From contig OY720350.1 in assembly GCA_963082975.1 (NCBI GenBank), positions 36,934,660 to 36,998,659 of the forward strand: DNA of 64,000 nucleotides, written 5' to 3'. Shown here one piece after another: positions 45,312 to 58,429 of this stretch; the stretch's first letter is position 1; every line of letters begins with the position of its first letter. The DNA is from Labia minor (Eukaryota; Arthropoda; Insecta; Dermaptera; Spongiphoridae). Under the pieces are notes generated by a model. It was not told the DNA's origin. It did no database searches and was given only the letters and a program-made list of their open reading frames with translations. Both the position numbers and the translations under genes were made by a program.

Positions 45312-46594
45312 CAGTGATTCTCAACCTATTTGCCGCGAGATTTTAAAAATGTGCCGCCAAATTATTACAAATGTAAAGAGGCTCTTTAACATTTCCGACT
45401 TTTTTTCTAAATTTTTTCTATTTGGTTCTAAAAAAAACGGTAAACCGTTTTTGGGACCATTTTTTTTCAAAATGGTAAACTTTTACACTTATCTTTTTCT
45501 TTGTGTGCCGCCAAATTTTTAACCCGTTAAAAGGTGCCGCGATAAAAAAATTTAAATAAAAAGAAATCTTTTTAAAAAATACACTTTACTTAAAATTGCA
45601 CTAAAAAGTAAAAAATAAAATCACTGTAAAGTGTGTGCGCTCAAATTAGAATAACACCAAATGGAAGCAAGTGTTTTACGGTGTTATTCTAATTTGAGCG
45701 CACACTTTACAGTGATTTTATTTTTTACTTTTTAGTGCAATTTTAAGTAAATGGAAGCAAGTGTTTTACGGTGTTATTCTAATTTGAGCGCACACTTTAC
45801 AGTGATTTTATTTTTTACTTTTTAGTGCAATTTTAAGTAAAGTGTATTTTTTAAAAAGATTTCTTTTTATTTAAATTTTTTTTATACTTTTTAGTAGTGT
45901 TCAGCGCCTCTAGAACTGCTCGGTTTTCATTTTTTAGGATTTTTAAGCTCAATACATACACAACAATAAACACTATCAAGACACTGGAAAGTTAGAATCA
46001 CACTATCACGACACTGTAAAGTTAGAATCGCAATATCACGACACTATCAAGTTAGAATCAAGACTAACTACTAACTTTTTATTTCTGATAATATATATAA
46101 TTATTATTATTATTATTTATATAATTTATTTACATATATATAATATGTATGTGTATGTTTATTTTATATATATATATAAGAAGACAACCGATTCCTGGAA
46201 CTTATAATCGGCCAGAAGAAGAAATATTACATGGTTAATTAGAAATGTTTTGACATTTGTAAATATAATGTGTGTTGCAAAAACTTTTAGTTTAAAAGGG
46301 CTTGAACATCTCTAGAACTGCTATCGCCATCTATGATTGAAATAGTGAACTATTCCATATTCCGCATATGAAAGTTTAGTTAATTAATTAGCACTAATAG
46401 ATAAATAATTCAGTGGTTTTTTCAATTGATTCGTGTATTATTAGCAGGAGCAAGCGCGTATGCAAAATTTCAAGTTGATTGAATGACGGGAAGTTGTTGA
46501 AATATCGATTATAAAATGCCGCGGACAACGTACAAACGTACAACCGGACAGAGTAGGTTAAGTAAAAGTGTATAAAAAAGGTTGAGAATCACTG
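45312..46594. mobile_element. hAT element with internal hairpin
   Basis: The ends CAGTGATTCTCAACCT (45312) and AGGTTGAGAATCACTG (to 46594) are inverted repeats. The 8-base flanks ttctatat (45304-45311) and ttctatag (46595-46602) match at seven positions. The interior has an inverted repeat (about 45577-45660 against 45661-45870), one arm of which carries a perfect 90-base tandem duplication (45661-45750 and 45751-45840). A short left-end unit resembles other hAT ends (gtgccgccaaattattac). No transposase frame. Confidence 0.88.
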
Positions 46595-47435
46595 TTCTAT
46601 AGCATAATTGAAATAACAAGCACAAGATATGCATATATATACAATGCAAAAAAAAGGTAACCCGAACTTTTTATAATCTTATATAAGTAGTAAAACTTAA
46701 TTAATTAAAATGAAGATAAAAAATTAATAATACACTTAGCTTAACATATTTTTTTATTTAATTAGTCTCCAGTAAATCAACAAATTGAATATTTTATAAC
46801 TTCAAAAATCAATAGACACAAATTGATATTTATATTTTCTATCATAAATAAATTATAATATGTTTAAATTCAAGTCCGAAATAAACACTTTACAAGTTAT
46901 TGTTAAATGGTCTGAAACTGCCATGATTAAACGATTATTATTATTTCAAAGATAAAACATTTAGAATATACATAAAAAGTATTAATTGTATTTAATAAAA
47001 GAAATTCGATATTTTTCTTCAATTAAATATTTCTAACTATAATGGACAAACATCTTCATCTTTATCCTCATTGTCAATAAAATAACGTTCATTTTTGTCA
47101 GCAATTTCAGCTTCTAATATTCTTTTTTGAGCTTTTTCTTTCAAAAGATCCATTATTTGTTTATTCGGCCTTATCAATTTATCAAAAGTACTTCTGTTAA
47201 AAAAACAATTACATAATTATTTTATTTTAAATTGCTATATAATATATATTAATATGATAGTTTAATTTTATAGTTTAATAAGTAATTTAGATTATTAATT
47301 TCATATCACATACCACCGGTACTTTTTTATTATCATTCAATTTATATTATTATTATTTTAATATTTTGTTTCACTGAATCTCATTAAATAAACTAATATG
47401 ATGTTATTATATTTAATACCAAATTTAGTATGTAC

Positions 47436-47828
47436 TTCGAAATTTGGTACACCGATATTATTCACAGTTTGTAGATTTCTCTCAAAATTTCGTCAAAATC
47501 GGTTAACCGGAAGTGGTACTTTACCTACACTGGTTGCGTTTACCTTTCAAGTAAAGTACCAGTTTGCTACGAGATATTTGCTTCCTATTTTGTATATAGA
47601 TTTAAAAATATGAAAAAAATTCAGATACCAAATTTCATCATGATCTGACTACCGGAAGTGACATTTTACCTATACAAGTAGCGTTAGGTGTAAATTATAA
47701 ATATATATAATAGTGTTAAACCATTTTACTTTATAATTTAAATTAATTAGTTTGTTTATTTTTATTGTTGCTAAAACATAATAATAATAACCTAACCGAA
47801 AGTCTAGGGGAGGACACTCCCGAATTTT
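47436..47828 (+). mobile_element. Helitron-like element, family 3
   Basis: Present in the left but absent from the right segmental copy. Its end, gtctaggggaggacactcccgaatt, forms a stem-loop (ggggag / ctccc) like the family-2 end. The interior has caaaatttcgtcaaaatcgg and accggaagtg stretches. An inverted relative begins at 63853 and runs out of the window. Confidence 0.5.
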
Positions 47829-48493
47829 TAAATATTATGAAATAATTATTTGGAATTTTATATTATGTAAATTTACTTATAGTGTTTTATCTATATCTCT
47901 ACAATAATAGATATTACATAGCATAAATTGTTTGTATTAAATATGAAGCCATATGAATTTAAATTTATATTTGTGTGGTTCTTAATTATATGAAAATTAA
48001 GAATACGGCTTTCACTGATTTAATCCTTGTCATATATAATAATAAAAGAATTTTATAAAACTCTAAAAAACATCACTAATCAATAATAGTTTTTGACCAT
48101 GGCTCTCTTGGAATCTCTTTTTTACCCCAGTCCTTTTCGGTTTTTAACATCTATTCTTATTTAATTAATTAATTAATATATTGATCTTCTTGGTGACAAT
48201 AATGTATTGTCATCATCATAAAAAAGTTTTCTCATATTTTATTAATTATTTTCTTTATATGATCTAATTAAAATATTTTTCATGATTATTTTTAATTCTA
48301 ATAATCATCTGTGACATACCATGGAGAGATTTTATATTATGCCAGGTTGAGCTAGATGTCTATGTCCCACTCTATTTTACTAACACATTGACAAATTGCC
48401 CCTGAAGCATCTCTGATCCCAGACCTTTTTGAAGCCACAAAAATATAGAATTCACAATCATTTAAAATTAAATTGGTTTGAAAATTAATTTTT

Positions 48494-49054
48494 ACTATCT
48501 CGCCAGAGATAGTATTGCGATCACGAAAATTTTCGATGTTGAGATTTTGATGTTTTTATACGTTTTGAAGGTTCCTGAATCATTTTCACTAAGGTTGAGA
48601 AAAATGTCTGTGTGTGTGTGTTGAGCTAGAATGATGAAATTTGGTACATGGACATTATTCATAATTCATAGTTTTCTATCAACTTTTGAGAAATGTAGCT
48701 CAACCGGAAGAGGATCATTACCTACAACATTTTGATTTTTTTTCCTCTAAAGTGACCGTAAAAATAAAGATAAATGTTTGATAATTTTTCACATGATTAA
48801 TAATTGTATAAAACTGCTATATATAGAATTTCAGCTTGATTGAGTCGCTGAAATTACCAGAATTAATTTTTTAACATTGCAAATCTCACGCGCCAACACA
48901 TGACGTGGTGCCATCAACAAAAATCCAAACATGCGCTGGTTTAATATTTATTATTTATAATTTATAATTAATTAAATTTAATTTAAATATAATATATTTT
49001 GTTATTTAATCCAATTCAAATTGCGAGATAGTCGAGTGGAGACACTCCAGCTAA
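48494..49054 (+). mobile_element. Helitron-like (Helentron-type) element, family 2
   Basis: Begins actatctcgccagagatagt and ends gcgagatagtcgagtggagacactccagctaa. The 5' end pairs with a subterminal copy near the 3' end, and the last bases form a stem-loop (gagtg-gaga-cactc) just before CTAA. The empty site is visible in the right segmental copy at about 62960. No long target duplication. These features fit Helentron-type non-autonomous elements; the class is inference. Confidence 0.6.
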
Positions 49055-51830
49055 TTTAACTTTGATTCACATATTAATTATAATAATCTTTAATTACTAA
49101 AATTTTATATTCAATACTAAAATTTCAATAAAAAATTGATATTTATATATTTAATAGTAAAAGTGTTTTTGTTTGTAAAAACAAAATAAAAATTTAATCT
49201 AAAATTTTCTATTCCAACTCAAATTTTATATTATCAAAATTAATCTATCAATAAATATCTATTCAATTGTAAAAGGGTCTTTTTGAGATAAAAAATAGGA
49301 ATTTCCTAGATACTGTAAGGTCTTCTCATGTCTTACAAAATGAAAATATGTCATTCGAGTTAAATCATTATTTCAAATTAATATAGAACTTTTCTTCAAA
49401 AAAGAATTTTGGATATAAAACATTAGTATTATTATAATTAAAATGTAAAGAAAAATTAAAAAATTAATTTTCAATTCAGATTCAATTTAATTTTAAATGA
49501 TTGTGGATTTTATATTTTTTATGGCTAGAATTAGGGACTCCTCTGGAGCAAGAAACACACACTTTATGAATATGTTAGTAAAATAGATTAGAATTATAAT
49601 CCCCTAGCTCAACCTGGCCCAATATAAAGTCTCTCCATGATATATCACAAATGATTATTAGAATTAAAAAATCTATCGATGTACATTTTATTTTCTCATT
49701 TCTATCATGAAACTATTAAGAATAATTAAATTACTTTTTTAATCTGTATATTAAACAATTTTCAATTGCTAAAACAGACGCAGTTCGCTTTAGATTGTCA
49801 AATATTAATGAGAACTCTCCGAAATAATCATCGTCTTCAAGAATAGCCACCTGGAATTCAAAATTAATAGTAAAAAAAATATATTTTATTAAAAAGTAAT
49901 TATAAAATTGTCATAAAATCCATGTTTAGGAGGAGCAGGACGATCTGAAAGCTTGTGTGTGTAAGGAGGGAGGAAGGTGTTGAGGTACGATTTGTTCGGA
50001 TAATACATTTTATTTTTTATAAAATTAAATATTGTATAAATTAGAATAAATACCTCTTTTCCAGTGGGCGTGAGAATTCGGACAGAGCCCTGTGCTATAA
50101 AAAACATATCACTTCCGACTAGACCTGCTTTAATAATTACATCGAACTTCAAATAAATTTCAGCATTCAATTCAGAACACAACTGAAATAAATCCATATT
50201 TTAATCAATTTTAAATTTTTTTCATTCTTTTTTAATAATCATCTTTTATAATAATAACCTTATGTACAAGTTTTTCTGGAAGATCGGCAAATAGATACGA
50301 ATTCGACAAAAGTTGAAAACATTTGGCACCCATTATTTCCATTTGAAGTTTATCTAATAATTCAATAATATAAAAAAATAATTATTTTACATATGGTTAA
50401 AATTATAGATTGTCAATTATCCTATATATATATAATCAATTTAAAATTGTGTATTATTACAATAATTGATTACAAGTTAATTCATGCGTGATAGGCATTT
50501 AAAATGTGAAATAGTGGCATTTTAATAACTCCTATAGCTGCCACGATTTTGAAATCAAGTTCCGAAGGTTTTATGGTTACCTAGCACAAAATTTGAATAT
50601 TTTTGTTATCCAGTGTAAGTACATTAGGTTTACACCCCGTACAATATTTGGATTGTTTGCTCGAAATTTTAGCCTACCATAAAACGAGAACAGTTCTAGA
50701 ACCAATATGTCCATACATTTGCTGGACGGTTGGCAATTTTAGCACAGGCCCATCTGTCTTAGGAATTCCCTAGACAGACTTTCTCAACCTTTCAGAATTC
50801 GTAGCTAATTTCTCAGTCATAATATTAATTTCGACCCTTCTTGACTTAAAATAATATTTTTAAAACACTGATGTATATTGAGTATTTCGGATTCTGATTT
50901 TAAATAATTATTAAATAATTGTCAAATCAAGAATTGTTCTATGTATATTAAGTTTCTTTTCAGTCAGTTTTATTAAATACTATTTTCTTTTGGATATCCT
51001 CCCTATAGGTTGATAATTGCTGCCCTAGAAAATTTAAACTATGGCATGAGGTCTCTTGGTTTCGACCGCTGGGGGAGGGGCTTGTACTAAGAAATTATAT
51101 TTTATATATGACATCAGTTAAAATTATTATTATATTATTATATAAATAATCGTTTATAAATAACAATTTAGATATACAAATTTACAAGAAAAATTAATTT
51201 TAGTTCAAATTTTTTTATGAATAAATTGGATCTAATATATAAAATAGAAAAAGTTAATTTCATTAATTATACTTATATGTTATTTAAGAAAAAAAATATA
51301 TTTTACCTGGTAGAGTTTCTAAAATTGATTCTTTATTTAAAAAACATCCTTTATAATTATAATTATTATAATATAATTCGATTTCGAATATGAGGAAAAA
51401 CTAATTTGTCTCTCATAAATTCATGAACATAGACTAAAAATTGTTGATATTTATCTTCTAAAGATATATTCATTATATTCAATTCAATTAAAGTGTGTGT
51501 AAACCAAAAAAATGAAATGGAACGATGTACAATTGATAAAATTAAATCATCGATCCTTTCTAAGTGAAAGATTTCACCACTAAATGTCAATTTCAAGGAT
51601 CGGCCAAAAGCAAAACTAAAATATAAGTTTCACAATTATTAGAACACTTTTTTTATTAGATTTTTTTTAAAATTTAATCTCAAAAATTAAATTAGTAATA
51701 ATAAATGAATTAGTCATATTGAGCAGATCAGATTGAAAAATATTTATATATCCTTAATGCAAGTACCATTAAATAGTAGATAAAAATGTACCTCATTTAT
51801 TCTCAACAGCCTCCTTCAATTGCTCTAAAG

Positions 51831-52337
51831 CAGTGTTTCCCAACGTGGAGCCCACGATTGGAAAGGGAGGCAATTCGAAATTGAACTTGAACCGAATTTA
51901 ACCCTTTTGCTTTGGGCTATTTAAATAATTGCTGTAAATGATTTACTGGTAAAAATAAGAAATTGTCTAGAACGGGGAGACTTGAGACTGAAGCTAACCA
52001 CACACACACACACAAATTGGAACCTAACATAAAAACTCTGTGCAAGGATCTCACTAAATTAAAATATTAAATTATTATTATAGAAAAATCTTTATTAAAA
52101 TTATTTATATAATTTGAATTTTAGTTTTTCATTAAATGTTTTGATTATTAACTTACTGTGTTTCGTTAACATATTTTCTTAATGATTTCTTCCTAAAACC
52201 CCTCATTTAAGTTTCTTAATTGAACAATTCAATTTTTTAATATTCAAAATTATGTATATGTTACATAGGGGAGTATAAGATTTTTAGAAGGGCTTAGGTG
52301 GGGAGGGGCATGATATAACAAAGGCTGGGAAACACTG
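51831..52337. mobile_element. hAT-type MITE
   Basis: The ends CAGTGTTTCCCAACGTGG and GCTGGGAAACACTG are inverted. The 8-base target duplication ctctaaag is perfect (51823-51830, 52338-52345). At 507 bases it has no transposase. It lies in the intron between exons 5 and 6 of copy C. Confidence 0.88.
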
Positions 52338-52408
52338 CTCTAAAGCAACTTCCTTCTAACACTAATAATAATGTATTTATTAAAGCTTTTGTGGTTATTT
52401 TGATAATT

Positions 52409-52541
52409 ATTAAGAGAATTTTTATTAAAAGACCACATTATTTGTATAAAATTATTTATTAAATTAAAATAATTGTACAACGTTTCAACTGCTTATTCTT
52501 TTATACAAATAATGTGGTCTTTTAATAAAAATTCTCTTAAT
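52409..52541. repeat. Short inverted repeat (41-base arms)
   Basis: The arms at about 52409-52449 and 52500-52541 are inverted copies (ttaagagaatttttattaaa / tttaataaaaattctcttaa) with a 50-base AT-rich loop. It could be a terminator-like hairpin or a tiny foldback element. Confidence 0.7.
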
Positions 52542-52609
52542 AACTAATAATAATAATAATAACTGAATATTTTAATTAATTTATTTTAAAATTATTTTAT
52601 CTATCTATC

Positions 52610-53045
52610 TCTGTGGCTCTACGGAACTCGAAATTTCTTGGCCGCAGCAACCACACCCCTCCAAGTATTCCTATTTTAAGCTACAACCCTCCAGTCCCTA
52701 TCCTCTAAATTTTAAATCAAAATAATAATAATAAAGTATAATATTTTAATTACAATCATTCAACATTGTTATATTCACACTAATAACATCACATGAGGAC
52801 AGACCAAGGCCAGCAAAAATTAATAACATATCTATCTCTGTGGCTCTACGGAACTCGAAAGTTCTTGGCCGCAGCAACCACACACGTCCAAGTATTCCTT
52901 TTCTGAGCCACAAACATCTAGTCCCTATCCTCTTCTATCTCTCTCACGTCCTTTCCCACATTATCCACCCATCGCGTCCTTGGTCTTCCAAGTGGATGTT
53001 TCCCACTCGGTCTTCCTACCAATATATTTTTCGCCATTCTATCTT
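52610..53045 (-). mobile_element. Two tandem LINE 3'-end fragments
   Basis: Both 52610-52720 and 52832-53045 begin tctctgtggctctacggaactcgaaa and continue with tcttggccgcagcaaccacac. The second extends to cttcttttatttta and matches the inverse of 63180-63475. Translated in the minus direction, the longer one gives RMAKNILVGRPSGKHPL-like and TRWVDNV-like C-terminal LINE sequence. Confidence 0.6.
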
Positions 53046-53698
53046 CTTTTATTTTATATTTATTATTTTATCTAACTGATTGAGTGAAAAAAATTAATTC
53101 GAGTTCTGATTTTATGGTTCCTTTAATAAATATTATTTAGTGGTATTAAGCTAATAATATTTATTAGATATCTTTTTATGATACCAACAAATAGTTTACA
53201 AACTCCGAATGTCCTTCTAATTTAGCATGTTGAATCCATGTCACTTTTCCTTCAACCGAACGGTTCCAAACGCCTTTTCCACCAGTTATCAAAAGCATAC
53301 ATGTGAATATATGATGAGATAAAACAAATAAAATAATAAGACGCACGATACGTTTGTGTTTCCCTTTCAAATGGAAAACCTAAAAATGAGACAGTTTGAT
53401 TACGTGATTTTCCATATACTATTATTTATTAATATTACATTTGCCATCTCTGAATAATAAAATAAAAGTTTTGGAATTTTTACAGGATAAATAAAATAAA
53501 ATAATAAATGAAAAATGGGTAGATGGGTATCGTTCTCTTTATAACCAATTAAAAGCCAAATCAATTTTATTGGTATACAACTAATCAAGTCAAGTATAAA
53601 ATACTTTGAAGTTACATAATATCTGAAACAAAAAAAAATGGATTCTTATTTAATATAAATTCATAAACTCACGATATTTTTTCATAAATTAATATATT

Positions 53699-55935
53699 TT
53701 TACCGACCGATGATAGTAAGGGAGGTATTGTTTTCACACCAAATTTCACATGTGGAGATTTTTTTCATATCTCCACGAATCAAGCATTTTTTTAACAGAA
53801 AAAAGTATTTTTAGCATGATGTCTGCCCGTCCGTCCGTATAGATGTGTACAGCTTGAACGGCTCAACGGATTTTGATGAAATTTGGTATATTTAAATAAG
53901 TTGACCTGTGGCTAGGTCCGAACCGACCGACGGTTTGAAGTAAATTAATTTCCAGCTACAATTTCAAATAATTTTAATATATCTATTACTGTAATAAAAA
54001 ACAGATAGGCATACATAAATAATAAATATAAACATTTTTAATTTTATTTTACATTATAATATATATGAAAGACCAGGCTGTGACGTCATGAATGGCTGGA
54101 TGAGATGTCATATAATTTTAAATAAAGAAAAAACTAATAAATATGATTTTCCCGAGGATAAAACCAATACAAAGTGCATGATTCGTGGTGATATATAAAA
54201 AAAATCTCCTCATGCGAAATTTGGTGTGAAAATAACCCTTCCCTTCCTAACGTCGATAGCTAATACTACTACTTCCGGTTTCTCGATATTCACCAAAAGT
54301 TGATCAATTCATCATACTGATGCACTAAGTAAATATACCAAATTTCATCAAAATCCGTTGAGCCGTTCAAGCTGTACACATCTATATGGACTGACGGACA
54401 GACATCATGCTAAAAATACTTTTTACTATCTCGCCAGAGAGTATTGCGATCACGAAAATTTTCGATGTTGAGATTTTGATGTTTTTATACGTTTTGAAGG
54501 TTCCTGAATCATTTTCACTAAGGTTGAGAAAAATGTCTGTGTGTGTGTATGTGTATGTGTGTGTGTGTATATATATATATATGTGTGTGTGTGTGTATAT
54601 GTATGTAACCAAGATTACGCAATAACGGTTTGAGCTAGAATGATGAAATTTGGTACATGGGCATTATTCAAAATTCGTAGTTTTCTATCAACTTTTGAGA
54701 AATGTAGCTCAACCGGAAGAGGGTCATTACTTACAACGTTTTGATTTTTTTTCCTCTAAAGTGACCGTAAAAATAAAGATAGATGTTTGATAATTTTTCA
54801 CATGATTAATAATTGTATAAAACTGCTATATATAGAATTTCAGATTGATTGATTCGCTGAAATTACCAGAATTAATTTTTTAACACTTGTAACGGACAAA
54901 AAGTATTTATATTCTTATTTATTTTTTTTTATTATACACTTTATTTTGTATTTCTATTTTTTTTAGTTTATTTTGTTTTTCTATTCTCTTATTTTATTAA
55001 CATAGTTATTTGGTCGCATTATTCTTAAAATGTAATATATATATAGAGAGATTATATTTCGACTAAGGGGAGGAACCATCCCTCCAAGTTTTAATATTTT
55101 TAGTTAGTTGAGAATGGACAGTTGAACAAGTCATATCATCCCGATATGACCTGGTATTTATCACGTCCCGTGATATATAATTATTTTGTATATAATCATT
55201 TTATCATCACACCCTGTGATACAGTTGAACAAGTGATATCATCCTGATATGACCTGTTCTTATCACGTCTCGTGATATAATTATTTTGTATATATAATCC
55301 TTTATCATCACACCCTGTAATAATTATTTCTGCTAATTTCAGTGATAATAGTGAATTACATTTTCTTATTTTTCTATTTAAAATTTGTATACTTAATTTG
55401 TTATTTTTTTCTTTATTCATTTAATTAAAGTGAATTAATGTGAACATTATTATTGTTTTCCTTTTTTCATTTAATTTTTCAACACCCTTTTATACTTTGG
55501 GATATCCAAAGTTGGCGCCCATCATTAACTTACATAATTAACAATTCACGGTCATCGTGGATCATTACAAGTGCCTCATACTTATATCTCCTTATAAATT
55601 GGCACCCAACGTGAGTGGATCGTTTACAAAGTGGCCCAACTTGAAACGGTCCTCCTTACACACTGCAAATCTCACGCGCCAACACGTGACGTGGTGCCAT
55701 CAACAAAAAGCCAAACATGCGCTGGTTTAATATTTATAATTTATAATTAATTAAATTTAATTTAAAAATAATATATTATGTTATTTAATCCTATTCTTTA
55801 TTGCGAGATAGTCGAGTGGAGACACTCCAGCTAATTTCTGTTAAGAAAATGCTTGATTCGTGGAGATATGTAAAAATCTCCACATGTGAAATTTGGAGTG
55901 AAAACAATACCTCCCTTACTATCGTAGGTAGGTAA
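53699..55935. mobile_element. Nested cluster: family-1 copies 5a/5b, family-2 element and an LTR fragment
   Basis: A truncated inverted family-1 copy (53699-53893) abuts a plus-oriented family-1 copy (53896-54424, resuming at 55835-55935). The latter is split by a family-2 Helitron-like element (54425-55834). That in turn is split by a retroelement fragment (54887-55659). The order of events is therefore family 1, then family 2, then the LTR fragment. All of it lies in the intron between exons 3 and 4 of copy C. Confidence 0.7.
54887..55659 (+). mobile_element. LTR-retrotransposon fragment
   Basis: Flanked by acac (54883-54886 and 55660-55663). It begins ttgtaacggacaaaaag and contains a string ttggcgcccatcatt (about 55513) like an LTR/primer-site junction, then attggcacccaacgtgagtgg (about 55598). 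A tandem duplication of about 105 bases covers about 55122-55330 (gttgaacaagtcatatcatc and gttgaacaagtgatatcatc). No coding sequence. Probably an LTR with a short internal remnant. Confidence 0.5.
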
Positions 55936-56481
55936 AAAATGAAAATAATATATTTAAATGTAATTTATATATTAATTTTAAATACAAAAAATGTAAATTA
56001 TATATACAATATATACCTAGATATTTCTAGCTTACAAATTACAATTGATATTAATATATTATATATTCCTTAAATTATTTATATGAATATTCATTTTCTT
56101 ACTTGAAAATTTTTTTTGGATGAAATATAATGATTTTTTGATCAACATTTGGCCATGCACGGAAGAAAGTTACTATAATATCGCAAAGTAGAACAAATTT
56201 AATGAATATAAGCATGGGTCGAATAAAATGTTCAAAATTATAGACATCATTAAGCGGACAAAAAATTAAATAAAAAAAAATTATAAAAATTAACAAAACA
56301 TTCCATATAAACCTAGAAAAATAAAGAATTGTTTGTTTTTTTTTTTTAAAAAAAAGTTATATTTAGCATAATTTTATAAATTATTATATGAATTGCTACA
56401 CAAAAAATATTTATCAGAAAAAAATTTAAAAGCTAAAATATTTAGGATGGTCCGGTTCTTTCCTCGAGTCACTTTCTTTTT

Positions 56482-56885
56482 GCTATCTCGACAGATAGTA
56501 TTGCGATCACGAAAATATTCGATGTCGAGATTTTGATGTTATTATACGTATTGAAGGTCCCTGAGTCATTTTCAGTAAGGTTGAGAATAATGTTTGCCTG
56601 TGTCTCTCTCTCTGTGTGTGTGTATAGACAAGGTTACGCAAAAACGGTTTGAGCTAGACTAATGAAATTTGGTATATGGGTATTATCCAAAATTCGTAGT
56701 TTTCTATCAACTTTTGAGAAATGTAGCTCTTTAGGAAGAGGGTCATTACCCCCCCCCCCCCTACAAAGTTTTCATTTTTTAAACTGTCCGTAAAAATAAA
56801 GATATATGTTTGATAGTCTTTCATATGATTAAAAATTGTATAAAACTGCTATATATATACCTAGAATTTCAGCTTGAGTGAAATC
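56482..56885 (+). mobile_element. Family-2 Helitron-like fragment, 3'-truncated
   Basis: Begins gctatctcgacagatagtat and follows the family-2 interior (gatcacgaaaatattcgatg) to tagaatttcagcttgag, then stops without the stem-loop end. It lies in the intron between exons 2 and 3 of copy C. Confidence 0.6.
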
Positions 56886-57309
56886 AAAATATTCTTAGTC
56901 TTTGCACTTTTTCCTGAACCATCGAATTCTTAATAATTTAAACATTTTAATCGTTCATATATTTGAATATTGAGATGATTTTGATTTTATTTTATGTAAA
57001 TTAAATATATATGTTTAAATATAAATTACCATAATAAAAAACTAAATCTAAAGTTAGTTCATTTCTAATTTTTTATTTAGTATTTAGACTTGAATATAAA
57101 ATATTCTAAACTAATACTCACATAAATCTACCGTAAGGATTTATAATATACCAATATGGGGTAATTAGTTGCTCATAAGGGTCATCAAGATAATCGGCAA
57201 TACCCTTAAACAAAAGTATAATTTTTTTATATCATTTAGCAAAAAAAAAATCATTTAAAAAATAGATATTTATTATACTGCGTAAATATAAAAAATATTA
57301 TATATTATA

Positions 57310-57935
57310 CTATACTAATAAGCTGTTCAGTATATTAGATAAAACATTTATTTGTTTTTGTGTTCTTACTTTTAATACATTTTAATTTAATCAGTAAATT
57401 AAATATATATTTATATTGTAAATGTTATGTGTTCCTTCATATATTGTAATTCCACCCATAATAATATTTTGGTACCGGGACCCCGAGGCTCGGCTCGGTA
57501 CATAAGTTAAAAAAAAATAATTCATTATTATTGAGTTTGAATTAAAAAATATTGATATACATTTCTTTAATTATTTATTACAATTATTAAATGTTGCATC
57601 ATTGCAGCAATCTGATTAAAATGAATGGATCTCGGGTCCTCAATAATCAAACAAACAATTTTAGCTAACATTATAAGATTAATCCAAGTAATATCGTCTA
57701 TTTCTATTCGACACTATTTTCAGTTATGAAATGAACAGTCAGTAGAGAGTAAAAAAATTGTAATTGTAATATTATATACTAAATATTTAATCAGTATATT
57801 AGATAAAACATTTATTTGTTTTTGTGTTCTTACTTTAAATATATTTTAATTTAATCAGTAAATTAATTATATATTATTATTATTATGTGTGTCCCTTCAT
57901 ACATTTTGAATCCACCCAATAATATCTTATACATA
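57310..57935. repeat. Direct repeat pair (~150 bases)
   Basis: Units at about 57326-57470 and 57785-57930 share cagtatattagataaaacatttatttg ... ttaatttaatcagtaaatta ... cttcatayattktgaatccaccca. Inverse relatives are at about 58866-58955 and 32445-32520. It is probably a LINE-associated 3' flank or an old repeat. Confidence 0.6.
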
Positions 57936-58429
57936 CTTGAAAATGAAAATCCAATTATGAGATCAATTATTTAAAATAATTTATTCATATAATCTTGAAT
58001 TTTGTGTTCTTATTTTTAATATATTTTAATTTAATCTGTAAATTCTCTTTTTTGATATGTTTTCTCCTAACATAAACAAATATACATATTCTTTGAATGA
58101 AAATAAAAATAGATATTTATTTAAATGAAATAAAATTATTTATTTTACAGAATGAAAATGTCTACAATAATATCTAAACATTTTTTCTTTATAATTTTAC
58201 ATTATAATAATACTAATTACAGTAGTTATATAATATATGGGGAATTTTCAACTTTGACCGTCGATTTGACCATGTTCCAAGCTCAGGGCCAGACACTCAA
58301 GTGCTGCGGAATTCATTTGCAATCCCTATGTTTTTCCCACGGCCAATTATATGTTGCATGTTGTGAGTATGTGATTACACAATTTGGGAAAAAATCACTC
58401 GAAATGCAATTAAATAAAAAAATATTGAA

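Larger units (their letters stand above)
46660..49400. repeat. Segmental duplication, left copy (3' end of copy C)
   Basis: Near-identical to 61495-63852 except for insertions. It covers the last exon of copy C, its downstream flank and most of the last intron. The insertions at 47436-47828 and 48494-49054 are absent from the right copy. The right copy carries its own insertion at about 62993-63525. Confidence 0.85.

Noticed and set aside
51780..52400. Candidate missing pore exon in copy C (frame EVALEQLKEAVENK around the hAT insertion)
   Set aside because: The frame ends in a stop, does not resemble a pore segment, and has no counterpart in A or B.
52840..53079. 79-codon plus-strand frame, MALRNSKVLGRSNH...
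   Set aside because: Antisense of a LINE 3' end; the same frame appears inverted at 63226-63459 for the same reason.
54407..54625. Frame with VCVYVYVCVCIYIY
   Set aside because: It translates a (TG)n/(TA)n repeat in a family-2 element.
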